Shown: positions 47,161-55,956, counted from the stretch's first letter. The stretch is 64,000 nucleotides of DNA from Arthrobacter sp. UM1 (GCF_020483305.1 NZ_JACWAB010000002.1:310001-374000); one strand, 5' to 3'. The notes: generated from the letters alone by a model not told the origin. Program-made: numbers and translations.

Positions 47161-48380
47161 CCTCCTCGCCCGCGTCACGCACCCTGGAAGAGGCGCTGGA
47201 GCGCCAGTCCTCGCGGCTGGCCCTCCGTCGCCCTCGCGTTCTCGGGCGCGAGCTGCTCGCGGGGTTCGTCACCTCGCTCGCGCTCATCCCGGAGGTGCTC
47301 GCGTTCTCCATCGTGGCGGGCGTCGATCCCCGCGTGGGCCTGTTCACCGCCGTCGTCATGGCGGTGGCGGCGGCTGTCGTCGGCGGACGGCCCGGGATGG
47401 TCACTGCCGCTGCGGGAGCCGTGGCGCTCGTGACGGCACCGCTCGTGAGATCGCACGGGGTGGACCACCTCGTGCTCGCGGTGCTGCTCGGCGGCGCGCT
47501 GCAGATCCTGCTCGGCCTTGCGGGCATCCACCGGCTCATGCGCTTCGTGACCCGGCCGGTGATGGTGGGGTTCGTCAACTCGCTCGGCACGCTCATGCTG
47601 CTCTCGCAGCTTCCGGAGCTCGAGGGAGTGCCGGGCGCCGTCTACTGGCTCTCGGGGCTCGGCGTGGTCATCGTCTTCGGCTGCTCCCGCCTCTGGCCGT
47701 CGTCGCCCTCGCCCTTCTTCGCGATCGTGATCGTCACGGCTGTGGCGACGCTCGCCGGCGTTCGCGTGCCCACAGTGGGGGACAGGGGCCGGCTGCCGAC
47801 GGCGCTTCCCGAGATCGGCCTGCCGCACGTTCCGCTGTCCCTGGACACGCTCGCCGCCGTGGCGCCCTACGCCGTCGGGATCGCCGTGGTGGGCCTGGTC
47901 GAGACCCTCATGACGGCTCGGGTGGTGGACAGCCTCACGGGCACGCCCACTGATCAGCCGCGCGAGGTTCGGGGCCAGGGCATCGCCAACATCGCGGCGG
48001 GCCTCATCGGCGGCATGGGCGGTTGCGCCATGATCGGGCAGTCCATCATGAACGTGAAGGCCTCCGGCGGGAGGACCCGCATCTCGAGCGCGGCGGCGGG
48101 GCTCAGCCTGCTTGTGCTCGTGCTCGTCCTCCGCCCCATCGTGGCCGAGATCCCGATGGCGGCCCTCGTGGCGGTCATGGTCTTCCTCGGTCTGACGACC
48201 GTTGACCTGCGCAGCGTCACGCCGGCCCGCCTCAGGGAGGCGGGGTGGAGGGAGACCGCCATCATGCTCGTCACCGTGGCCATCGTGGTGCCCACGCACA
48301 ACCTGGCCCTCGGCGTGTTCGTCGGCGCGGCGCTCTCCGCCCTCCTGCTGCGCCGCGACGGGCGCAGCGGGCTCGTCTGA
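47157..48380 (+). CDS. SulP-family anion transporter without STAS domain
   Basis: 407 residues with 10-12 membrane helices. The SulP start LGRELLAGFVTSLALIPEVLAFSIVAGVDPRVGLFTA is clear, and the GMGGCAMIGQSIMNVKASGGRTRISS region matches the transporter core. The usual C-terminal STAS domain is missing; the protein ends in LLRRDGRSGLV. Relatives carry sulphate, bicarbonate or dicarboxylates; the substrate is unknown. GTG 47157 overlaps pheT (GTGA), an unusual link for a transporter. Confidence 0.9.
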   Translation: MTSSPASRTLEEALERQSSRLALRRPRVLGRELLAGFVTSLALIPEVLAFSIVAGVDPRVGLFTAVVMAVAAAVVGGRPGMVTAAAGAVALVTAPLVRSHGVDHLVLAVLLGGALQILLGLAGIHRLMRFVTRPVMVGFVNSLGTLMLLSQLPELEGVPGAVYWLSGLGVVIVFGCSRLWPSSPSPFFAIVIVTAVATLAGVRVPTVGDRGRLPTALPEIGLPHVPLSLDTLAAVAPYAVGIAVVGLVETLMTARVVDSLTGTPTDQPREVRGQGIANIAAGLIGGMGGCAMIGQSIMNVKASGGRTRISSAAAGLSLLVLVLVLRPIVAEIPMAALVAVMVFLGLTTVDLRSVTPARLREAGWRETAIMLVTVAIVVPTHNLALGVFVGAALSALLLRRDGRSGLV

Positions 48381-48473
48381 TGTGCTCGTCTGACGGGCAC
48401 GGCGCAGCTGGACAGCGCACCTGAACCGCACAGCTGAGCCGCCCCGCTGAGGGCCGTCACACGGTCCGGAGCG

Positions 48474-49796
48474 TCAGGGCAGCGGCGGAAGCGCGGTGTC
48501 CGAGAGCCACGGGAGAAGGACCTCCCGCGTCTCGGAGCCGTGCAGGTCCTCGACCAGGCTGAGGAAGTCCTCGGTGGAGGCCGTCGCGTGGGCGAACCGG
48601 GACTGGAAGCGCGAGAGCACCGCGAAGAACGCCTCGGAGCCGAGGGCCGCCCGCAGGGCATGGAGGGCGAGGGCGCCGCGCTTGTAGACGCGGTCGTCGA
48701 ACATGTCCTGCGCGCCCGGGTCGGCCAGCGTGAGGGTCTGGGGCTTGGCGGCGAGCCCCGCGTAGGCCTCCTCCGCCTCGGCCCGTGCCGTGGAGCGTCC
48801 GGACTCCTCGGCCCAGAGCCACTCCGCGTAGCAGGCGAATCCCTCGTGGAGCCAGAGGTCCTTCCACTGCCGCAGCGTCACGCTGTTGCCCCACCACTGA
48901 TGGGCCATCTCGTGCGCGATGAGCCGCTGGCTCTCCCACGCGGAGGTGAGGTGGTTGGCCCCGAAGAGGCTCATCTCCATCGCCTCGAGCGGGATCTCGA
49001 GCTCGTCGTCGCTCACCACCGAGGTGTAGGCCTCGAAGGGGTAGGGGCCGAAGCATCGCTCGAAGAGCGCGAACATGGCCGGCTGGTCCGCGAGCGCGGC
49101 GCGCGCCTTCCGGGCCAGGGCATGCGAGGCGGCGAACCCGACTCGCCCGGTGTGCTCGACGACGTCGTACCGGCCGATCTGCAGGGCGGCGAGGTAGGTG
49201 CTCGTGGGGTGCTTCTCCCGGTAGACCCAGCGGTGTGTGGACCCCTTGCGAGCGGTGTCGACGAGCTGTCCGTTGGCGAGGGCCCGGTAGCCGGCGTCCG
49301 TCCACACGGCGATGTCGAAGGTGGCCTTGCAGGACGGGTGGTCCACGCAGGGGAACCAGGTGGGCGCGCCGTTGGGCTGGCCGGCCACGAGCACGCCGTC
49401 GGTCAGCTCCTCCCAGCCGACCTCGCCCCAGAGGCCTCGGCGGGGCCCGGGCGAGCCCTCGTAGACCACGGTGACGGAGACCTCGGCGTTGCGGGGGAGG
49501 TCGTGCTTGGACGTCAGGAAGAGGTGGGTGCGGGTCTGTTTGACGCGCTCGGCCGGCTTTCCGTCGATGAGGGCCTTCTTGACGCGCAGCCCTACGAGGT
49601 CGAGGACGAGCTGGCGCGTCGTCGCCGGGATCCGGCCGGTGATGACGGCGGTGCCCGTGAGGCGGTTGTTCCGCAGCCGCACGGAGAGGTCCAGCTCGTA
49701 GTGCCGCGGGACGATCCCGGCCCGCTCGGCCCCGGGCAGGTACGGGTCCTCCGCGGGGTCGTGGAGACGGTGGTGGTCGGGCGGGAGAGTCGTCAC
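48474..49796 (-). CDS. M1 family zinc aminopeptidase (possible polyamino-acid hydrolase)
   Basis: 440 residues. The N-terminal beta-saddle domain (RHYELDLSVRLRNNRLTGTAVI) precedes a catalytic domain with zinc motif HEMAH at 295-299 and the third ligand E318 in WLHEGFACYAEW. The exopeptidase motif that is normally GAMEN reads EAMEM at 281-285. The C-terminal helical domain of large M1 enzymes is absent, as in the short actinobacterial forms. GTG 49796 lies 12 bases after the NRPS-like gene's stop on the same strand, with AAGGA overlapping that stop. Poly-lysine-degrading enzymes of Streptomyces are M1-type peptidases, so a role on the neighbour's product is inferred. Confidence 0.9.
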   Translation of the reverse strand: MTTLPPDHHRLHDPAEDPYLPGAERAGIVPRHYELDLSVRLRNNRLTGTAVITGRIPATTRQLVLDLVGLRVKKALIDGKPAERVKQTRTHLFLTSKHDLPRNAEVSVTVVYEGSPGPRRGLWGEVGWEELTDGVLVAGQPNGAPTWFPCVDHPSCKATFDIAVWTDAGYRALANGQLVDTARKGSTHRWVYREKHPTSTYLAALQIGRYDVVEHTGRVGFAASHALARKARAALADQPAMFALFERCFGPYPFEAYTSVVSDDELEIPLEAMEMSLFGANHLTSAWESQRLIAHEMAHQWWGNSVTLRQWKDLWLHEGFACYAEWLWAEESGRSTARAEAEEAYAGLAAKPQTLTLADPGAQDMFDDRVYKRGALALHALRAALGSEAFFAVLSRFQSRFAHATASTEDFLSLVEDLHGSETREVLLPWLSDTALPPLP

Positions 49797-49808
49797 GGAG
49801 AGGGGTCC

Positions 49809-52800
49809 TTAGTCAGCGGGGGTCTCGAGCCAGGGCGCCACCGGGTTGCCCGTCCAGCGGGTGGAGCCGGGGATCCGCTCCCCGCGCATGACGAGCGAGG
49901 CGGGGCCCACGGTGGACGCCTCGCCGAGCTCGGCCGCCGGCAGGATGACGCTGTGAGGTCCCAGTGTAGAGCCTGCCTCGAGGGTCACTGTGTCGATGGC
50001 CATGACGCGGTCGTGGAAGAGGTGGGTCTGCAGGACGGTGCCGCGGTTGACGCTCGCGCCGTCGCCGAGCGTGACGAGATCGGCCTCCGGAAGCCAGTAG
50101 GACTCGAGCCAGACGCCGCGCCCGATCTTCGCGCCGAGCGCTCGCATCCAGAGCGTCATGGCGGGCGTGCCCGCGGCGGCGTAGGCGAACCAGGGAGCGG
50201 CGACGAGCTCCACGAACGTGTCCTGCACCTCGTTGCGCCAGATGAAGGAGCTGAAGAGCGGGTGCTCGCCCGGGCGGATCCGGCCCACGAAGATCCACTT
50301 GGCGGCGACGGCGGAGCCCGCGGCCGCGAGTGAGGCGGCGAAGGCCACGAGCCCGGAGAGCAGCGCGGTGCAGAGCGCCGCGCCCCAGGCGGGCAGCCCG
50401 GCCTCGAGGAGCGACGTCCAGATCCACGAGAGCGCCATGAGGACGCCGGCGGCGAGGAGGGCGGACACCATGACGGGCACTCCGCGCAGCAGCTCCCACC
50501 CGGCCCGGGCGGCCTTGAGGCGGGGACCCGGCGCGAAGGTGCGGTCCGACTCGGACTCGACGGCGGTGCGGCGCAGGCGCGAGGGCGGCGAGCCGAGCCA
50601 CGAGGAGCCGGACTTCGCCTTGGCCGGTGCGGCGGAGAGCACGGCCACGAGCGAGTTCTTGGGAACCTTGCGTCCGGGCTGCGCCATGCCGGAGTTGCCG
50701 AGGAAGGAGCGCTTGCCTACCTTCGCGGGGCCGATGTGGATCCAGCCGCCGCCGAGCTCGTAGGTGGCCACCATCGTGTCGTCGGCGAGGAACGCCCCCT
50801 CGGCCACGGTGGTGAGCGAGGGGATGCAGAGGACGGTGGAGATCTCCACGTTCTTCCCCACCTTCGCGCCGAGCATCCGCAGCCACACGGGAGTGAAGAG
50901 CGAGGCGTAGAGGGGGAAGAGCAGCTCGCGGGCCGAGTCGAGGAGGCGCTCGGTGGCCCAGGCCTGCCAGCCCACCCGGGAGCGCACGGGCCAGTAGCCG
51001 GGGCTGAGACCGATCGCGAGGAGCCGCACGGCACCCACAGTGAGGAGGGCGAGCACGGCGAACCAGACGAGTCCTGCGAGCGGCACGGCCCAGAGCGCGG
51101 GCAGGATCCGGGCGTGGAGGGAGCCGGTCTCGGCGAGGCCGGCGGCAGAGGCGGCGAGCAGGACGCCCGGCACCGCCGCGAGGAAGGGCAGGAGGGAGAG
51201 CAGCGCTCCCGAGGCGGCGTAGACGAGCGCCCACGCGCGGCTGCGGCCTGGCCGCTCGGCGGGCCAGCTCGGCTTGGCCCTGCCGGTCGGGGCCGCGGGG
51301 GAGCCGGAGGCCCGGCGTCCGGCGGGGATCCGGCCCGTCACGGCGGAGCCCGGGTCGATGTGCGCGTCCCGGCCCACCGCTGCGCCCGGGCCCAGCGTGG
51401 ATCGCCCGCCGATGTGGGCGCCGGCGCCGATCCGGACCGCGCCGATGTGGACGGCGTCTCCGTCCACCCACCAGCCGGTCAGGTCCACGTCCGGCTCCAC
51501 GGAGGCGCCCTCGCCGATCTTGAGCATCCCGGTCACGGGCGGCGCGGAGTGCAGGTCCACGCCCCGGCCGATCTTCGCGCCGAGCGCCCGGGCGTAGTAG
51601 GGCACGAGCACGGCGGAGGAGAGCGAGACCGCGCCCACGAGGGACGCGATCTGCTCCGCCGTCCAGAGCCGCAGGTGGACCGATCCGGCGCGCGGGTACG
51701 TCCCCGGCTTCACACCCCTCAGCAGGAGCCGGGCGGCGGCCACGGAGACGGCCATGCGTCCCACGGGCGCGGCGAAGACGAGCCACGCGAGGGCGGTGGC
51801 CCACAGCGGCGGGGCGGGGATCTGCGTGCGGACTCCCGCCCAGTCGAGGACGGTCAGGCCGATCGCGAGGTACACGAGCCACCGCAGCCCCACGAGCACG
51901 AGCGAGGGGACGCCCACGAGCGTCTGCGCCCACTGGGCCCGCTTCGGCGTGCGCCGCACGGTCCGCTGCTCCGCGAGCGCCGGCGGCCCGTCCGCCTGCC
52001 CCACGAGGTGCTCGGCGAGCGCGCCGACCCGGGGCCTGTCGTAGACGTCCGCCACGGTCACGGCGGGGTAGCGCTGCCGCAGCACGGAGACGAGCTGCGC
52101 GGCCTGGAGGCTGCCGCCGCCGAGCGCGAAGAAGTCCGCGTCGAGGCTCCCCGGCGCGGCGGAGAGTGCCGCTGCCCAGGACTCCACGACCCACCTGGCC
52201 TCCGGGCCGAGCGCGTCGAGCTCGGCGGTGTCGCCGTCGTCGTCCCCGGCGCCCGCGAGCGGCCACGGGAGCGCGTCCCGGTCCACCTTTCCGGAGGACT
52301 TCGTGGGGAGGGTGTCGACGACGGCGAGCCGCGGGACCAGCGCCGCGGGGAGGTCTTCGCGCAGCGCGGCGGAGGCCGCCGACTCGTCGAAGTCCGCGCC
52401 CTGCTCGGGAACCACGTAGCCCACGAGGACCTGCGGGGAGGCGCCGCCGCCCTTGACCGCCGCCGCGGCCCCGTGGACGCCGGGGAGGGACTGGAGGGCG
52501 GACTCGACCTCGCCGAGCTCGATCCGGCGCCCGCCGAGCTTGACCTGGTCGTCCGCGCGGCCGTTGAAGAGCAGGCCGGCCGGGTCGTAGGTGACGAGGT
52601 CGCCGGAGCGGTAGGCGCGCTCCCAGCCGAGAGTCGGCATCGGGGCGTACTTCTCGGCGTCCTTGGCCGGGTCGAGATAGCGGCCGAGCCCCACGCCGCC
52701 GATGATGAGCTGTCCGCTCTCTCCCTCGGCCACCGGGACCTCGTCCTCGTCCACCACCGCGAGGTCCCAGCCGTTGAGGGGCAGGCCGATGCGGATGGGG

Positions 52801-53723
52801 CCCTCGCCCGTCATCGGCGCGGCGCAGGCCACGACGGTGGCCTCGGTGGGCCCGTACGTGTTCCACAGCTCCCGTCCCTCGGTGGCGAGGCGCGCAGCGA
52901 GCTCCGGCGGACAGGCCTCGCCGCCGAAGATGAGCAGGCGGACGTTCTCGAGGGCCTCCGCGGGCCAGAGCGCCGCGAGCGTGGGCACCGTGGAGACCAC
53001 GTTGATCTCGCGGGAGACGAGCCACGGGCCGAGGTCCACGCCGGAGCGCACGAGCGAGCGGGGCGCGGGGACGAGGCAGCCGCCGCTGCCCCACGCGAGC
53101 CACATCTCCTCGCAGCTCGCGTCGAAGCCCACCGAGAGCCCGGCCAGGACCCGGTCCCCGGGGCCGAGCGGCGCGTCCTGGAGGAAGAGCTGCCGCTCGG
53201 CGTCCACGAACGCGGCGGCGGAGCGGTGGGAGATGGCCACACCCTTCGGCGTGCCCGTCGAGCCGGAGGTGAAGATGACCCACACGTCGTCCTCGAGCCG
53301 CGGCCGCCGGGGCGCGGGATGCGGGGCGGTCCGCTCGCCGGAGAGGACCACGCCGTCCTGCGTGGCGACCCCGGCCACGCGGGCCTCGGAGAAGACGAGC
53401 CGGGCCCGCTCCTCGGGGTCGTCCGCGTCCACGGGCACGTAGGCGGCGCCGATCGAGACGGCCGCGAGGATCGCGGTGTAGAGCCGGCTCGTGCCGGAGG
53501 GGATGCGGATGCCCACCTTGTCCCCGGGGCCTAGGCCGAGAGCGGTCATCTCCCGTCCCGCCTCGAGCACCGCTGCGTGCAGCTCCCGGTAGGTGAGGGG
53601 CCGTTCGCCGTCGTCGAGGGCCGGCGCCTCGGGGTGCGCCTCGACGGTGGACTCGAAGACCTCCCAGAGAGTCCGGGGAGCGGGGGCCTGAGCGGAGCCG
53701 GGGAGCTGCGGGGAGTGGATCAC
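49809..53723 (-). CDS. Membrane NRPS-like synthetase, epsilon-poly-lysine-synthetase (Pls) architecture
   Basis: 1304 residues. Adenylation domain at about 20-500: A3 FTSGSTGTPKG (151-161), A5 NTYGPTEAT (288-296), A7 YRSGDL (371), A10 SGKVDRDAL with K479. Carrier domain with FFALGGGSLQ, phosphopantetheine serine S538. Then six membrane helices in three pairs, each pair followed by a soluble hexapeptide-repeat acyltransferase-like domain carrying ALGAKIGRGV or LGAKVGKNV. There is no condensation or thioesterase domain. This is the Pls layout (about 1300 residues). The code read by eye against GrsA is DAESIGTVVK, with an acidic E205 suited to a basic side chain. GTG 53723 overlaps the quinone reductase stop (GTGA). 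The product is not proven; many Pls-like proteins are uncharacterised. Confidence 0.9.
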   Translation of the reverse strand: MIHSPQLPGSAQAPAPRTLWEVFESTVEAHPEAPALDDGERPLTYRELHAAVLEAGREMTALGLGPGDKVGIRIPSGTSRLYTAILAAVSIGAAYVPVDADDPEERARLVFSEARVAGVATQDGVVLSGERTAPHPAPRRPRLEDDVWVIFTSGSTGTPKGVAISHRSAAAFVDAERQLFLQDAPLGPGDRVLAGLSVGFDASCEEMWLAWGSGGCLVPAPRSLVRSGVDLGPWLVSREINVVSTVPTLAALWPAEALENVRLLIFGGEACPPELAARLATEGRELWNTYGPTEATVVACAAPMTGEGPIRIGLPLNGWDLAVVDEDEVPVAEGESGQLIIGGVGLGRYLDPAKDAEKYAPMPTLGWERAYRSGDLVTYDPAGLLFNGRADDQVKLGGRRIELGEVESALQSLPGVHGAAAAVKGGGASPQVLVGYVVPEQGADFDESAASAALREDLPAALVPRLAVVDTLPTKSSGKVDRDALPWPLAGAGDDDGDTAELDALGPEARWVVESWAAALSAAPGSLDADFFALGGGSLQAAQLVSVLRQRYPAVTVADVYDRPRVGALAEHLVGQADGPPALAEQRTVRRTPKRAQWAQTLVGVPSLVLVGLRWLVYLAIGLTVLDWAGVRTQIPAPPLWATALAWLVFAAPVGRMAVSVAAARLLLRGVKPGTYPRAGSVHLRLWTAEQIASLVGAVSLSSAVLVPYYARALGAKIGRGVDLHSAPPVTGMLKIGEGASVEPDVDLTGWWVDGDAVHIGAVRIGAGAHIGGRSTLGPGAAVGRDAHIDPGSAVTGRIPAGRRASGSPAAPTGRAKPSWPAERPGRSRAWALVYAASGALLSLLPFLAAVPGVLLAASAAGLAETGSLHARILPALWAVPLAGLVWFAVLALLTVGAVRLLAIGLSPGYWPVRSRVGWQAWATERLLDSARELLFPLYASLFTPVWLRMLGAKVGKNVEISTVLCIPSLTTVAEGAFLADDTMVATYELGGGWIHIGPAKVGKRSFLGNSGMAQPGRKVPKNSLVAVLSAAPAKAKSGSSWLGSPPSRLRRTAVESESDRTFAPGPRLKAARAGWELLRGVPVMVSALLAAGVLMALSWIWTSLLEAGLPAWGAALCTALLSGLVAFAASLAAAGSAVAAKWIFVGRIRPGEHPLFSSFIWRNEVQDTFVELVAAPWFAYAAAGTPAMTLWMRALGAKIGRGVWLESYWLPEADLVTLGDGASVNRGTVLQTHLFHDRVMAIDTVTLEAGSTLGPHSVILPAAELGEASTVGPASLVMRGERIPGSTRWTGNPVAPWLETPAD

Positions 53724-54730
53724 GGCGTGAGGACGATCTTTCCGGTGGTCGAGCGGGACGTGAGCGCATCCTGCGAGTCTGCCGCCCGGGCGAGCGGGTA
53801 CTCCGTGACGGAGACGGCGAGGTCGCCGTCGGCGAGCGGCCCGAACACGTCGGCGGCCCGCCATGCGCGCTCCTCTGCGGTCGCGAGGAAGTGCGCCAGC
53901 GAGGGGCGCGTCAGGACGAGGGAGCCGCGGCGGTTGAGCTCCTGCGGGTCGAACGGCGGTACCGGGCCGGAGGCCGCGCCGAAGAGGGCCATCGTGCCGC
54001 GCGGCGCGAGGCTCGCGAGGGACTCCTCGAAGGTGGTGCGGCCGACGCCGTCGAACACCGCCGCGACGCCGCGGCCGCCCGTGGCCTCCCGGACGCGGTC
54101 GGCGAAGCCCTCGTAGCCGAAGGCCTCGTCCGCGCCGGCGCTCAAGGCGAGCTCCCGCTTCTGCGGGGTGGAGGCCGTGGTGAAGACGCGCGCCCCGCGG
54201 CGCTTGAGCATCTGGATCGCGATCTGCCCCACGCCGCCCGCGCCCGCGTGGATGAGCACCTCGTCCCCCTCGCGGACGGGGTAGACGCTCGTCATGAGGT
54301 AGTGCGCGGTGAGGCCCTGGAGGCTCGCGGCGCAGGCCGTCGCGAGGCTGAGCCCCTCCGGCACGGGGATGAGGTGGTCCGCGGGGGCGAGGCAGTACTC
54401 CGCGTAGGAGCCGACGGCGCTCGCGGTGGTCACCCGGTCTCCGACCCGCACGTCCTCGACGCCCTCGCCGACGGCGACGACCGTCCCCGCCGCCTCGGAC
54501 CCCAGCACCGCCGGGTACTCCACGGGGTAGGCGCCGGAGCGCTGGTAGGTCTCGATGAAGTTGACGCCGGCCGCGGCCACGCGCAGCAGGGCCTGGCCGG
54601 GACCGGGGGAGGGCACGGGGCGCTCGGCGGTGCGGAGCACGTCCGAGCCGCCGGCCTCGCGGGCCTCGACGACGGTCATGGTCTCCGGGACCTGCAAGGT
54701 CCTCTCCTCGGGGGCGGCGGGATGCGGCAC
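53720..54730 (-). CDS. Quinone oxidoreductase (zeta-crystallin type, MDR family)
   Basis: 336 residues. A zinc-free medium-chain reductase with a GroES-like domain (AAAGVNFIETYQRSGAYPVEYPAVLGSEAAG) and an NADPH fold (VLIHAGAGGVGQIAIQ near residue 165), matching NADPH:quinone reductases. Its stop overlaps the NRPS-like gene by 4 bases, so both are made from one message. GTG 54730 is the longest start; an internal ATG at residue 18 (MTVVEAREAGGSDVLR) matches family N-termini as well. Its promoter must lie in the 111 bases shared with argC. Confidence 0.93.
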   Translation of the reverse strand: MPHPAAPEERTLQVPETMTVVEAREAGGSDVLRTAERPVPSPGPGQALLRVAAAGVNFIETYQRSGAYPVEYPAVLGSEAAGTVVAVGEGVEDVRVGDRVTTASAVGSYAEYCLAPADHLIPVPEGLSLATACAASLQGLTAHYLMTSVYPVREGDEVLIHAGAGGVGQIAIQMLKRRGARVFTTASTPQKRELALSAGADEAFGYEGFADRVREATGGRGVAAVFDGVGRTTFEESLASLAPRGTMALFGAASGPVPPFDPQELNRRGSLVLTRPSLAHFLATAEERAWRAADVFGPLADGDLAVSVTEYPLARAADSQDALTSRSTTGKIVLTP

Positions 54731-54794
54731 GGGGATCGCCTCTTCCTCTGGTTCTCGGTGTCCCAGCCAGCTTAGGCGCTTCCAGAAGGCGAGG

Positions 54795-54835
54795 ATGCAT
54801 AACTATTGCCGAGAGTGCATAATTTTCCATATACT
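54795..54835 (+). promoter_or_regulatory. argC promoter with overlapping ArgR (ARG) boxes, leaderless
   Basis: Two ARG-box-like sites, ATGCATAACTATTGC (54795-54809) and GTGCATAATTTTCCATAT (54815-54832), overlap a promoter with -35 TTGCCG (54806-54811) and -10 TATACT (54830-54835) spaced 18. The start site falls on the argC ATG. The region is markedly AT-rich. Arginine-bound ArgR would cover both promoter elements. Confidence 0.85.
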
Positions 54836-54841
54836 CGACGC

Positions 54842-55888
54842 ATGAAGATCTCAGCAGCCGTCGCAGGCGCCAGCGGCTACGCCGGTGGCGAGCTCCTGCG
54901 CCTTCTGGCGATGCATCCCGGCGTCGCGGTCAAGACCGTCACCGGCAGCTCGAGCGTGGGCCGCTCCCTCGGGGAGCTCCAGCCGCATGTCCACGCGCTC
55001 CGGGACCTCCGGATCGAGGAGACCTCGCCGGACACCCTCGCGGGCCACGACGTCGTCTTCCTCGCCCTCCCGCACGGCTCGTCCGGTGCGATCGCGGCGG
55101 AGCTCGGCGAGGAGTCGCTCGTCGTGGACGCGGGCGCGGACTTCCGCCTCGAGTCCGCCGGCGCGTGGGAGGAGTTCTACGGCGGCAGCCACGCGGGCAC
55201 CTGGCCCTACGGCCTTCCGGAGCTGCCGCTCGCCGAGGGCGGCCGCCAGCGCTCCCGGCTGAAGGGCGCCCGGCGCATTGCGGTCCCCGGCTGCTACCCC
55301 ACGTCCTCGCTCCTCGCCCTCGCCCCGGGATTCCGGGCCGGCCTGCTCGAGCCTGCGGACGTCGTCATCGTCTCCGCCTCCGGCACCTCGGGCGCGGGCA
55401 AGGCGATGAAGCCGCACCTCATGGCCAGCGAGGCCATGGGCTCGATGTCCCCGTACGGCGTCGGCGGCGTCCACCGCCACACCCCCGAGATCGAGCAAGG
55501 CCTCTCCTGGGCCGCGGGGGAGGGCGTCTCGGTCTCCTTCACGCCGACGCTCGCCCCCATGCCCCGGGGCATCCTCACGACGGCGACGGCGCGCGTCCGC
55601 CCCGGCACGGACGCGGCCGCGGTGCGCGAGGCCTGGGCGAGCGCGTGGGAGGGGGAGGAGTTCGTCCGCCTCCTGCCCGAGGGCCAGTGGCCCGCCACCC
55701 AGTCCGTCCTGGGCTCGAACTACGTCCACACCCAGGCCGCCCTGGACCCGAGGACGGGCCGCGTCATCGCGAGCGTCGCCCTGGACAACCTCGCCAAGGG
55801 GACCGCGGGGGCCGCGGTCCAGTCCATGAACATCGCCCTCGGGCTCGAGGAGACGCTCGGGCTCACCGGCGGCGGCCTCGCGCCCTGA
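54842..55888 (+). CDS. argC: N-acetyl-gamma-glutamyl-phosphate reductase
   Basis: The third step of arginine synthesis: NADPH reduction of N-acetylglutamyl phosphate. 348 residues with AAVAGASGYAGGELLR at the start, the catalytic cysteine in VPGCYPTSSLLAL and a histidine in SFTPTLAPMPRGIL. ATG 54842 is taken because it coincides with the predicted transcription start; a TTG at 54806 would lie inside the promoter. First gene of argCJBDFR. Confidence 0.97.
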   Translation: MKISAAVAGASGYAGGELLRLLAMHPGVAVKTVTGSSSVGRSLGELQPHVHALRDLRIEETSPDTLAGHDVVFLALPHGSSGAIAAELGEESLVVDAGADFRLESAGAWEEFYGGSHAGTWPYGLPELPLAEGGRQRSRLKGARRIAVPGCYPTSSLLALAPGFRAGLLEPADVVIVSASGTSGAGKAMKPHLMASEAMGSMSPYGVGGVHRHTPEIEQGLSWAAGEGVSVSFTPTLAPMPRGILTTATARVRPGTDAAAVREAWASAWEGEEFVRLLPEGQWPATQSVLGSNYVHTQAALDPRTGRVIASVALDNLAKGTAGAAVQSMNIALGLEETLGLTGGGLAP

Positions 55889-55956
55889 CGCCCGCCCGCC
55901 AGAACCCACCGCCTGAACCCGCTGCCTGTACCCACCGCCCGCCGAGGAGGCCCACC

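Noticed and set aside
50736-53534. A 932-codon plus-strand frame opposite the Pls-like gene
   Set aside because: Composition is Gly/Arg/Glu-rich shadow sequence, while the minus strand shows complete adenylation and carrier motifs.
53724-54830. Extending the Pls-like gene upstream to about 54830 to give 1673 residues
   Set aside because: The extra part is a frame-shifted shadow of the quinone reductase. A GTG that overlaps the reductase stop gives the normal Pls-type N-terminus.
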